Part shown: in pieces, positions 1-7,396 of the stretch | How the letters are laid out: the number at the start of each line of letters is the position of its first letter | Position numbering within the stretch: position 1 is the first letter of the stretch | Virus record (IMG/VR): IMGVR_UViG_3300021960_000575 | Location: 1-22,313 of that record | Source of the DNA: a virus | Length of the DNA stretch: 22,313 nucleotides | Direction: 5' to 3' (one strand) | Notes under the pieces: model-generated | What the model was told of the DNA's origin: nothing | Database searches by the model: none | What the model saw: the letters and a program-made list of their open reading frames with translations, nothing else | Made by a program: the position numbers and the translations under genes

Positions 1-680
1 TAGTAGACAGTGCTAAAGCTTTCAAATTCATCGTAGATGATATTGAAACAAATATGTCACATGTAAACTTTAAAGAAGTAGCTTCAAGCTCTGCAGCTTA
101 CTCTTTAAAAGATTCATATGATGCTGCTGTACTTTCTACAATGTTTGCCGGAGTATCTGCTTCAGGACCTGACCATGTCATCGGTGCTGATGCTGCTGCT
201 GGTACTGGCGGTGTAAACGAAACAACTGCTTCTGTAGACTTAGGTGTCGCTTCTGAAGTTGACCCTCTAGACTTAATGGCTAGAATGGCTAGACTTCTTG
301 ACGACCAATCAGTCCCAGAAGAAAACAGATGGTTCGTTGCATCTCCTGATTTCTACGAAGAACTATCACAAAGTGGTTCTAAGTTATTATCAGTAGATTT
401 TAACGCTGGTCAAGGCTCAATCAGAAATGGTTTAGTTTCAAGTGGAAAATTAAGAGGCTTTGATATGTATAAGTCTAATAACATACCTTCAGTTTCGACT
501 GCTACAGGTCAATGTTTAGGCGGACATATGTCATCCACAGCAACTGCTAACACAATTTTATCAACAGAAGTAATTAGAGACCCTAGTTCTTTTGGTGATA
601 TTGTTAGAGGTTTACATGTCTATGGTGCGAAAGTACTTAGAGATGATGCTATGGTTAAAGCTTTCTACACAATTGACTAA
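1..680 (+). CDS. Major capsid protein, C-terminal part (5' end outside window)
   Basis: The frame is open from base 3 to the stop at 678-680, giving about 225 visible residues. An internal Met codon at 54 is not the start because coding continues upstream of it to the window edge. The protein reads like an HK97-fold major capsid protein of podovirus type. It has a central segment with VPEENRWFVASPDFYEEL, the usual 'NR..V.SP..Y..L' signature of such coat proteins. This is followed by a small-residue-rich stretch and a C-terminus with GLHVYGAKVLRDD, matching the 'YG.KVLR' strand seen near the end of many coat proteins. It would form the icosahedral shell. The context supports this, since a terminator, tail adaptor and nozzle genes follow. 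The assignment rests on family pattern recognition, as no alignment could be run. Confidence 0.8.
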   Translation, partial: VDSAKAFKFIVDDIETNMSHVNFKEVASSSAAYSLKDSYDAAVLSTMFAGVSASGPDHVIGADAAAGTGGVNETTASVDLGVASEVDPLDLMARMARLLDDQSVPEENRWFVASPDFYEELSQSGSKLLSVDFNAGQGSIRNGLVSSGKLRGFDMYKSNNIPSVSTATGQCLGGHMSSTATANTILSTEVIRDPSSFGDIVRGLHVYGAKVLRDDAMVKAFYTID

Positions 681-690
681 TAATCAATAC

Positions 691-719
691 GGGGGGTCTT
701 AATTGACCCTCCACTTTTA
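691..719 (+). terminator. Hairpin terminator after the capsid gene
   Basis: An 8-bp stem (GGGGGGTC at 691-698 and GACCCTCC at 705-712, with one G-U pair) encloses the loop TTAATT and is followed by ACTTTTA. It is by far the most GC-rich inverted repeat in an otherwise AT-rich region and lies 10 bases after the capsid stop codon. The U-tract is short (four T), so termination may be partial. That would fit high capsid expression with read-through into the tail genes. Confidence 0.7.
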
Positions 720-733
720 CAGGGAGATAAAGA

Positions 734-871
734 ATGAAAAAAAGAAAAATGTATAACAAAGGTAAAAAAGTTGACGGTAATGCAATGGCTAGACGTGAAT
801 ATAAACATGGTGGAATGGCAGGATGTCAACCTACATATTCCGAAGATATGCCAAAAGCTAAAGCTAATTAA
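734..871 (+). CDS. Small basic protein of unknown function, 45 aa
   Basis: The start is ATG at 734, with a strong ribosome site AGGGAG at 721-726 just after the terminator hairpin. The 45-residue product is Lys/Arg-rich at the N-terminus (MKKRKMYNKGKK) and contains YKHGGMAG at residues 23-30. The lysine-Gly-Gly element resembles the 'NKGG' and 'SKGG' motifs in two large virion proteins of this window. There is no membrane segment and one Cys (residue 31). Small genes like this between capsid and tail-adaptor genes are common in marine phages. The function is unknown, and a virion-associated or head-decorating role is a guess from position only. It is a real gene by its ribosome site, tight spacing to the next gene (2 bases) and strand. 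Confidence 0.65.
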   Translation: MKKRKMYNKGKKVDGNAMARREYKHGGMAGCQPTYSEDMPKAKAN

Positions 872-873
872 TA

Positions 874-1044
874 GTGGCTAAAGGAGTTAAACATTATTTA
901 AAAGATGGGACTGTATGGAACGGTTCTTATCATAAAATGCCTAACGGTAAATTACATACCAACAAAACACATACAAAAACAAGTAAGCCTTTAGTTCACT
1001 TTAAAGATTTAAGTAAAAAGGCAAAAGAAAAAGCTAGGAAATAA
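874..1044 (+). CDS. Small basic protein of unknown function, 56 aa, GTG start
   Basis: A 56-codon frame begins at GTG 874 and ends at TAA 1042-1044, filling the gap between the 45-aa gene and the tail adaptor gene exactly (2 bases on each side). The product begins MAKGVKHYLKDG and ends with a very basic tail (KKAKEKARK). The middle (HKMPNGKLHTNKTHTKTSK) is rich in His, Lys and Thr. I recall similar 'AKGVKHY..DG' small proteins from marine phage structural regions but cannot assign a function. No ATG is available upstream in frame and the ribosome site is weak, so translation is probably coupled to the gene before it. Confidence 0.6.
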   Translation: MAKGVKHYLKDGTVWNGSYHKMPNGKLHTNKTHTKTSKPLVHFKDLSKKAKEKARK

Positions 1045-1046
1045 TT

Positions 1047-1814
1047 ATGGCTACTACATATTTAGATTTAACTAACGAAGTATTAAGAGAACTTAATGAG
1101 ATTCCTTTAACGTCTGCAAACTTTACAAACGCTATAGGTCTTCAAAAGTTTGTAAAAGATACTGTTAATAAATCTATATTTGATATAGCTAATGAAGAAC
1201 CTCAATTACCTTTCTTTTCTGCAGGAGTTAGTGGAGCTACTGACCCTTTTTATGGTAACGTAACAGTTGCTACAGTTGCAGGACAAAGATGGTATACTTT
1301 GAAAGCTGGTAGTTCTAGTATCACTACTGATTATGCTTCAATAGATTGGGATGATTTTTATGTAACAACAATTAACGTAAGTGGAGAAACAGCTCCTTAC
1401 GTTTCTAAAGGGTTAAGATTTTTAACTCTTGACGATTGGAAAAGATACTATAGAGATAGCGAAAACGAAGATGACGCTAATGCTCAAAATCATGGAGAAC
1501 CTAAATTTGTAATTAAGTCTCCAGATAATAGGAAGTTTGGATTAAGTCCTATTCCTGATAAAGTTTACAATGTACACTTTTATGCTTTCGTAAGACCAAC
1601 TGCTTTATCAGCTTACGATGATACAATGGTTTTACCAGAGCAATACAGTAATATTGTAACAGCTAGAATGAGATATTATGTCTGGCAATTTAAAGAAAGT
1701 CCACAACAGGCTGCTTTTGCATTGGACGATTATAAGAAAGGAATGAAGTATATGAAATCTAATCTTATGAATCCAGCTCCAAAATATATGACAGACGACA
1801 GAAGATACTTTTAA
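1047..1814 (+). CDS. Tail tubular protein A-like head-tail adaptor
   Basis: This 255-residue protein starts MATTYLDLTNEVLRELNE, a typical N-terminal helix of gp11/tail-tubular-A type adaptors in T7-like and marine podoviruses. It also has the late segment FYAFVRPTALSAYDDTMVLP followed by a helical C-terminus. In podoviruses this protein forms the ring under the portal and joins it to the nozzle. It is longer than T7 gp11 (196 aa). The extra length could lie in the beta-rich middle (about residues 60-150). The ribosome site AGGAAA lies at 1036-1041. The gene after it encodes a nozzle-like protein, which is the expected order. The assignment is from N-terminal signature and synteny. Confidence 0.7.
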   Translation: MATTYLDLTNEVLRELNEIPLTSANFTNAIGLQKFVKDTVNKSIFDIANEEPQLPFFSAGVSGATDPFYGNVTVATVAGQRWYTLKAGSSSITTDYASIDWDDFYVTTINVSGETAPYVSKGLRFLTLDDWKRYYRDSENEDDANAQNHGEPKFVIKSPDNRKFGLSPIPDKVYNVHFYAFVRPTALSAYDDTMVLPEQYSNIVTARMRYYVWQFKESPQQAAFALDDYKKGMKYMKSNLMNPAPKYMTDDRRYF

Positions 1815-1817
1815 ATT

Positions 1818-3422
1818 ATGGCACGTTCACAACCTTTTACAGTAGCATGTGAAGGCGGTTTAGTTACTGCTTCTAATCAGATTGATTTGCTACGAAGACC
1901 CGGTGTAGCTACAGAGTTAGAAAACTTTGAAGTGGCTATAGAAGGTGGTTATAGAAGAGTTAGTGGTTTTACTAAGTTTGGTGAAGGTAGTGCAACACAA
2001 CCAACTGGAAGTGCTGATAGAATTAATGGTGTAATGCCTTATGGTGATGGTGTTATAGCTTGTGCTAGTACTGATATTTATTTTACACTAGACGGAATTA
2101 CGTGGATGCAAATAAATAAACTATCTGCCGGTGGTGGTGATAGTTATGCAACCTTTACAGGTAAAACAGCTACAGCAAGAACTGGACAAGGACAATGTCA
2201 GTTTGCATTGTTTGAAGGTGCTGGAGAAGATTTTGGTAGTATTATAATAGCTGATGGAGCTAATAAACCTTGGTACTTTAGAATGGAAGGTACTGGTGAT
2301 TTAACTACTAGAACATTTTTCACACAAGAAATTACAGTTGACAGTACTAACGGTGTAAAATATATTACATCACACGACCACCACTTAATTGCTGCTGGTG
2401 TTGAAGGTAATGAAACTACAGTTTATTATAGCGTACATAATGACCAAGATGATTTTAGTGGAGCTGGTGCAGGAGCTATAACAATATCTGATAAAATAGT
2501 AGGTATTAAAGGTTTCCGTACAGACTTATTTGTATTTTGTGAAAATAGTATTCATAAGCTTATAAACATAGACGATAATCAAAATGTAGCAATTGTTTCA
2601 GTTGCAGAAAATATAGGATGTTTAAGCGGTTATAGTATTCAAGAGATTGGTGGTGACTTAATATTTTTAGCACCGGATGGATTAAGAACAGTAGCTGGTA
2701 CAGCAAGAATTGGTGACGTAGAGTTAGGAACAGTTAGTAAAGCTATACAACCTATAATGAGGGAAGTAGCTGAAAACATTAATACTTATCAAATAACAAG
2801 TATAGTATTAAGAGAAAAGTCACAGTACAGATTATTTTACAGTAACGTAAATGCTGTAGCTGCAGGACAAAAAGGAGTTATAGGAACACTAAGACCAAAC
2901 GGTTTTGAGTGGTCAGAAACAAAAGGAATAGAAGTAACAGAAATAGGTTCAGGATTTGATGTCACAGGAGTTGAAAGATATTATCACGGGAATAATTCAG
3001 GTTATGTGTTTATACATGATTCAGGTAATGATTTTGACGGAACTGCTGTATTAGCAAGATATGCTACACCAGACTATGACTATGGTGATTTAGGAACTTT
3101 AAAAACTTTACACTATTTAAAGGTTTCAATAGCAGCAGAAGGATTGGTTACTCCAGAAATTCAAGTTAAGTTTGACTATAACAGTGGAGACGTACCACAA
3201 CCTAGAAATAATTTTTCATTAGGTACAGTTAATCCTTCATCAATATTTGGTAGTGCTGTATTTGGAACTAATATATTTGGTGCATCAGCATCACCTATGT
3301 TAAGAACACCATTACAAGGAAGTGGAACTTCAAATAACTTTACGGTGATTTCAAACGATAATAAAGCACCATACAGAATTAATGGTTTATATGTAGATTA
3401 CATACCTTCAGGTAGGAGATAA
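1818..3422 (+). CDS. Tail tubular protein B / nozzle-like protein
   Basis: This 534-residue protein starts 3 bases after the adaptor gene. It opens with 'CEGGLVTASNQIDLLRRPG', followed by NFEVAIEGGYRRVSGFTKFG, the 'N.E....GGYRRI.GF..F' pattern that begins many podovirus nozzle (tail tubular B or stabilisation-type) proteins. The body is beta-rich with repeated short strands ending in D/N-G turns, as expected for a beta-propeller. It has no cysteine cluster, signal peptide or membrane segment. It is shorter than T7 gp12 (about 790 aa). In the virion it would form the tail tube end through which DNA exits and to which fibres attach. No strong ribosome site is seen, so translation is probably coupled to the preceding gene. 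Confidence 0.6.
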   Translation: MARSQPFTVACEGGLVTASNQIDLLRRPGVATELENFEVAIEGGYRRVSGFTKFGEGSATQPTGSADRINGVMPYGDGVIACASTDIYFTLDGITWMQINKLSAGGGDSYATFTGKTATARTGQGQCQFALFEGAGEDFGSIIIADGANKPWYFRMEGTGDLTTRTFFTQEITVDSTNGVKYITSHDHHLIAAGVEGNETTVYYSVHNDQDDFSGAGAGAITISDKIVGIKGFRTDLFVFCENSIHKLINIDDNQNVAIVSVAENIGCLSGYSIQEIGGDLIFLAPDGLRTVAGTARIGDVELGTVSKAIQPIMREVAENINTYQITSIVLREKSQYRLFYSNVNAVAAGQKGVIGTLRPNGFEWSETKGIEVTEIGSGFDVTGVERYYHGNNSGYVFIHDSGNDFDGTAVLARYATPDYDYGDLGTLKTLHYLKVSIAAEGLVTPEIQVKFDYNSGDVPQPRNNFSLGTVNPSSIFGSAVFGTNIFGASASPMLRTPLQGSGTSNNFTVISNDNKAPYRINGLYVDYIPSGRR

Positions 3423-3427
3423 AAACA

Positions 3428-6400
3428 ATGGCAGGTTATATAAGACAAAGTACTTTCGTAGATGGCGATACAATTACTGCTGCATTATTTAATAACGAAT
3501 ACAATCAGTTAGTCAATGCATTTAGTAATACATCTGGTCATAAACACGATGGTACAACAGCAGAAGGACCAGTAATAGGTCTGATTGGTGATGCAGGTGA
3601 GACATCTCCAAACAATAAAGTATTAATAGATACTACCAATAACTATATAGAATTTTATGTAGAAGTATCTTCAGCACCTGTACAACAATTATATATTGCA
3701 GATGGAGCTATTATTCCTGTCACAGATAGCGACATTGACCTAGGTACAACAAGTTTAAGATTTAAAGATACATACACAGATACTGTTACTACTACCGGTA
3801 ATGTAAGTATCGGTGGTGATTTAACTGTTACAGGTAGTGCTACTATCTCAGGTAATCTCACATTCGGTGATGCAGATACTGATAGTATTAATCTAGCTGC
3901 TGAAATTGATTCAGATATTATTCCTAACACTGATGGTACATATGACTTAGGAAGTGCTACAAAAGAATGGCAAGACCTTTATATTGATGGTACAGCTAAC
4001 ATAGATAGCCTTGTAGCTGATACAGCAGATATTAATGGTGGTACAATTGATGGTGCTACTATAGCAACTTCAGATATAACTGTAGGAGCTGGTAAAACTT
4101 TAAACGTTTCTGCAGGTACTTTAACACTTGCAGACAATCAAATATCAGGTGATAAAGTTGAAGGTGGTACAATAGCTGCAACTACTATCACTACATTAAC
4201 TTCAACAACTGGTAACATTACTAACGTAAACGCTACAACTCTTGACACAACAAATCTTGAAGTTACAAATTTAAAAGCTAAAGATGGAACTGCTGCAGGT
4301 TCTATAGCAGACTCTACAGGTGTTGTAACGCTTGGAAGTTCTGTACTAACTACAACAGATATTAACGGTGGAACTATTGATGGTGTTACTATCGGTGGAA
4401 CAACTGCAGGTGCTGTTACTTTTACAGATTTATCAGATGGTACAATAACAATTGCAGGATTTGCAGATGAAGATAATATGTCTTCAAACTCTGCAACGCT
4501 TTTACCGACTCAACAATCTGTAAAAGCTTATGTAGACTCTCAGGTGACTGCACAGGACTTAGATTTTCAAGGTGATACAGGTGGTGCCTTAAGCATTGAC
4601 CTCGACTCAGAGAGCCTTACAATCGCTGGTGGGACAGGTTTAGATACTGTAGGTTCAGGCAATACTGTAACAATTAATATAGATTCTACAGTTGCTACAT
4701 TGACTGGCACACAGACTTTAACAAACAAAACATTAACAACTCCAGTTATTAGTTCTATATCTAATACTGGTACATTAACTTTACCAACTTCAACAGATAC
4801 ATTAGTTGGTAGAGCTACAACAGATACTCTAACAAATAAAACACTTACAAGCCCTGTAATCAATACAGGTGTATCTGGTACAGCTTTCCTTGACGATGAT
4901 ACTTTTGCAACTGCAAGTGCTACAACATTAGCTTCTTCAGAATCTATTAAAGCTTATGTAGATACTACAGTTGCTGCAACTAATGAAGTTGTTGAAGATA
5001 CAACTCCACAGTTAGGTGGTGATTTAGATACTAACGGTAATGACATATTATTTGGCGATAACGACAAAGCAGTCTTTGGAGCTGGTTCAGATTTACAGAT
5101 TTATCATGATGGGTCTCATAGTTATATTAAAGATGTTGGCACTGGTACTTTATACATAGCAGGAGATGCTGATATAGGTTTTACAAATGCAGCAGTAAAT
5201 GAATGGAAAATTAAGGCTTCTACTAATGGAGCAGTAGAGCTTTATTATGATGGTTCAACCAAACTTGCCACAACCTCAACAGGCATAGACGTAACAGGCA
5301 CAGCCACAATGGATGGTTTGACTGTTGATGCCTCTAGTGCTGAACTTCAAAAAAACACTGGAGCAACTTTTGTTATTGGAACAAAAGACACTGCTGGCTT
5401 AAGTGCCTCTCCTATATATACAGATTTAAAATTTGAAGGTTGGAATAACAGAACAAATTCTTTATTAAGAAGTTGGGATGAATCAAATAGCACTGGATTT
5501 GGTCGATTAGAAGTACACACCAATGACAACGCATCATTAAAACGCAGAGCATTGTTTGATTACAACGGAGACATCTCCTTCTACGATGATACAGGAACTA
5601 GCCAAGCTCTATTCTGGGATGCAAGTGCTGAGAGATTGGGTATTGGAACGACTTCGCCTCAAACATCTTTGTCGATTGAAACATCTGGCACTCAGGATGT
5701 TGTATCGCCTGTTGTTACTGGGCAGACAGCAGGTGTTACTTACGGTGGCCTATACACTGTTCGTGACGGTGCTGGTGACCAACGTGGATTAGACTTAAAG
5801 GTCTATACAGCCAATGTCGGTCTAAACACAGCCATGAGAATAGACTCATCAGGCAACGTTGGAATTGGAACGGATAGTCCTAGTGTTGCTTTAGATGTAA
5901 ATGGTGATTATCAAGGTGCAGGAAATATAATTACAAGTAGTGGTTTTATTCGCAGCCCTGATGGAAGTGCTGGTACTCCAAGTATTCAACCAGGTGTTGA
6001 TGCAGATACAGGATTTTTTAGACCAACAACAAATAATATAGGTTTTAGTACAGGTGGCTCAGAAGCCATGCGTATTGATGCTTCAGGCAACGTTGGAATT
6101 GGAACTGATAGTCCATCAAATGCTTTAGATATTACAAGAGCAAGTGGAACAAAAACTGCTATAAGATTATTACAGACTGGTTATGAGTCTTGGGAAGTTG
6201 GTATACCCGCAGGTAATACTGCATTAACTTTTGCTAATAGTGGCACAGAAAGAATGCGACTTGATTCTTCAGGCAACTTGTTGGTGGGGACTACTAATAC
6301 AGACCCAACATTTAATAGAGTAGACGGTATAAATATTTCTAATCAAGATGCAATTTTTAGTAGAGGTGGAGCTGCTTGGGATTTAGGAAGAAATAGCACT

Positions 6401-6784
6401 TCAGGAGTTCATATAGCTTTTTACACTGACAATGGTTCAGCTAGGGTTAGTGCTGGAAATATATCATCTGATGGCTCTACAACATCCTATACCACCTCAT
6501 CTGATGCAAGACTCAAAGACGTTACAGGCGAAGCTAGAGGATTAGAAGTAATCAACGAACTCAACCCAGTAGCTTACAACTGGAAAGCAGATGGTAAAGC
6601 TGACGAAGGTCTTATAGCTCAAGAAGTACAAGAAATAGTACCAAATGCAGTATCAGGTTCAGAAGAAGAAATGTATCAAATGGATTACAGTAAATTGGTA
6701 GTACATCTTGTAAAGGCTGTAAAAGAACAACAAGCACAGATTGATGCCTTACAATCTGAAATTAACTTACTTAAAGGAGAATAA
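3428..6784 (+). CDS. Tail fibre with C-terminal S74 self-cleaving chaperone domain
   Basis: This is a 1118-residue receptor-binding fibre with ribosome site AGGAG at 3414-3418. The N-terminal ~70 residues (FVDGDTITAALFNNEYNQL, then GHKHDGT) are of the virion-attachment kind. A long beta-repeat shaft follows, with duplicated segments (DINGGTIDG twice, LTNKTLT.PVI twice, KAYVD twice). Next come a SDLQIYHDG segment and 'SGNVGIGTDSPS' repeats. The last ~94 residues are an S74 intramolecular chaperone domain. SSDARLKD carries the Ser1025 and Lys1030 expected for the autocleavage dyad, followed by LNPVAYNWK, GLIAQEVQEIVPNAV, MDYSKLVVHLVKAVKE and a terminal coiled coil. In this family the domain trimerises the fibre and then cuts itself off before the Ser. 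The fibre probably determines host range. Confidence 0.85.
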   Translation: MAGYIRQSTFVDGDTITAALFNNEYNQLVNAFSNTSGHKHDGTTAEGPVIGLIGDAGETSPNNKVLIDTTNNYIEFYVEVSSAPVQQLYIADGAIIPVTDSDIDLGTTSLRFKDTYTDTVTTTGNVSIGGDLTVTGSATISGNLTFGDADTDSINLAAEIDSDIIPNTDGTYDLGSATKEWQDLYIDGTANIDSLVADTADINGGTIDGATIATSDITVGAGKTLNVSAGTLTLADNQISGDKVEGGTIAATTITTLTSTTGNITNVNATTLDTTNLEVTNLKAKDGTAAGSIADSTGVVTLGSSVLTTTDINGGTIDGVTIGGTTAGAVTFTDLSDGTITIAGFADEDNMSSNSATLLPTQQSVKAYVDSQVTAQDLDFQGDTGGALSIDLDSESLTIAGGTGLDTVGSGNTVTINIDSTVATLTGTQTLTNKTLTTPVISSISNTGTLTLPTSTDTLVGRATTDTLTNKTLTSPVINTGVSGTAFLDDDTFATASATTLASSESIKAYVDTTVAATNEVVEDTTPQLGGDLDTNGNDILFGDNDKAVFGAGSDLQIYHDGSHSYIKDVGTGTLYIAGDADIGFTNAAVNEWKIKASTNGAVELYYDGSTKLATTSTGIDVTGTATMDGLTVDASSAELQKNTGATFVIGTKDTAGLSASPIYTDLKFEGWNNRTNSLLRSWDESNSTGFGRLEVHTNDNASLKRRALFDYNGDISFYDDTGTSQALFWDASAERLGIGTTSPQTSLSIETSGTQDVVSPVVTGQTAGVTYGGLYTVRDGAGDQRGLDLKVYTANVGLNTAMRIDSSGNVGIGTDSPSVALDVNGDYQGAGNIITSSGFIRSPDGSAGTPSIQPGVDADTGFFRPTTNNIGFSTGGSEAMRIDASGNVGIGTDSPSNALDITRASGTKTAIRLLQTGYESWEVGIPAGNTALTFANSGTERMRLDSSGNLLVGTTNTDPTFNRVDGINISNQDAIFSRGGAAWDLGRNSTSGVHIAFYTDNGSARVSAGNISSDGSTTSYTTSSDARLKDVTGEARGLEVINELNPVAYNWKADGKADEGLIAQEVQEIVPNAVSGSEEEMYQMDYSKLVVHLVKAVKEQQAQIDALQSEINLLKGE
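5848..6105 (+). repeat. Direct repeat within the fibre shaft
   Basis: A 23-base identical segment (5849-5871 and 6083-6105) encodes the SGNVGIGTDSPS units. Diverged copies occur near 5634 (LGIGTTSPQ) and 6267 (SSGNLLVGTTN). Local base use is more GC-rich than the flanks. Such repeats allow swapping or expansion of shaft modules by recombination. Confidence 0.6.
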
Positions 6785-6786
6785 TT

Positions 6787-7131
6787 ATGGCAATAGGATA
6801 TACATGGGACGTTTCAACAGTTGATACTTACCCAACACTAGAAAGTAATGCAGACGTTGTTTATAACGTGCATTGGAGATTAACAGCAGAAGATGATGCT
6901 AATCAGGATGCTGATGGCAACAACTGGACTGCTTCTAGCTACGGAACTCAATCTGTAGATACTTCAGACTTGTCAAGCTTTACAGCTTTTGCAGATTTAT
7001 CTGCTTCAGACGTACAAGGCTGGGTAGAAGCTGCTATGGGTGCTGATGCAGTTCAAAGTCTTAAAGACGGTTTAGATGCTCAAATCGCTTTAAAAATTAC
7101 ACCAACATCGGTTACTAAAACAATAGGATAA
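6787..7131 (+). CDS. Small phage protein of unknown function, 114 aa (DUF7936-like)
   Basis: This acidic, soluble protein has a beta-rich start (IGYTWDVSTVDTYP, VVYNVHWRLTAED), then a run of Thr/Ser, and then a helical part (DLSASDVQGWVEAAMGADAVQSL). The last residues (LKITPTSVTKTIG) look like a strand. The pattern of a 'VV..V.WR....D' strand followed by 'W......' with a QI-rich tail matches a small family often found after tail or fibre genes in marine phages, which I associate with DUF7936, from memory only. The function is unknown. Good ribosome site AGGAG at 6775-6779, inside the end of the fibre gene, so expression is coupled to the fibre. Confidence 0.55.
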   Translation: MAIGYTWDVSTVDTYPTLESNADVVYNVHWRLTAEDDANQDADGNNWTASSYGTQSVDTSDLSSFTAFADLSASDVQGWVEAAMGADAVQSLKDGLDAQIALKITPTSVTKTIG

Positions 7132-7136
7132 ACACT

Positions 7137-7379
7137 ATGGAATTAACACCTTATTTATTTTGGAATATATTTATAACTTTGGTGTTAGCTCCGGTGCTTT
7201 ATAGCATCAAAAGTAATACAGCAGAAAACAAAAGATTAGACATTCTCTTAAATAAAACACGTGAAGAGATTGCAAGAGAATATGTAACTAAAAACGAATT
7301 AAAAGATGACATGGCAGTTCTCATGGATAGGATAGATAAAATTGGAGAAAAGCTTGACAAACTGTTCGAAGTCAAGTAA
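7137..7379 (+). CDS. Small membrane protein with cytoplasmic coiled coil, 80 aa
   Basis: One hydrophobic helix (about residues 5-24, LTPYLFWNIFITLVLAPVLY) is followed by an amphipathic, charged helix (NKRLDILLNKTREEIAREYV and DDMAVLMDRIDKIGEKLDKL) that should form a coiled coil. There is no signal-peptide cleavage site, so it is probably an inner-membrane protein. AGGA at 7125-7128 provides the ribosome site. Proteins with this plan are common next to tail fibre genes in marine phages and are often listed as hypothetical or holin-like. With only one membrane helix, a classical holin is not proven. The 93-aa gene at 18751 has the same architecture, so the phage carries two such proteins. Confidence 0.55.
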   Translation: MELTPYLFWNIFITLVLAPVLYSIKSNTAENKRLDILLNKTREEIAREYVTKNELKDDMAVLMDRIDKIGEKLDKLFEVK

Positions 7380-7396
7380 AATATAGGTATATAACT

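Noticed and set aside
5556-5792. 78-aa open frame on the + strand inside the fibre gene
   Set aside because: Out-of-frame shadow of the fibre with Leu/Arg-rich nonsense composition. The fibre frame has clear repeats and domain motifs across the same bases.
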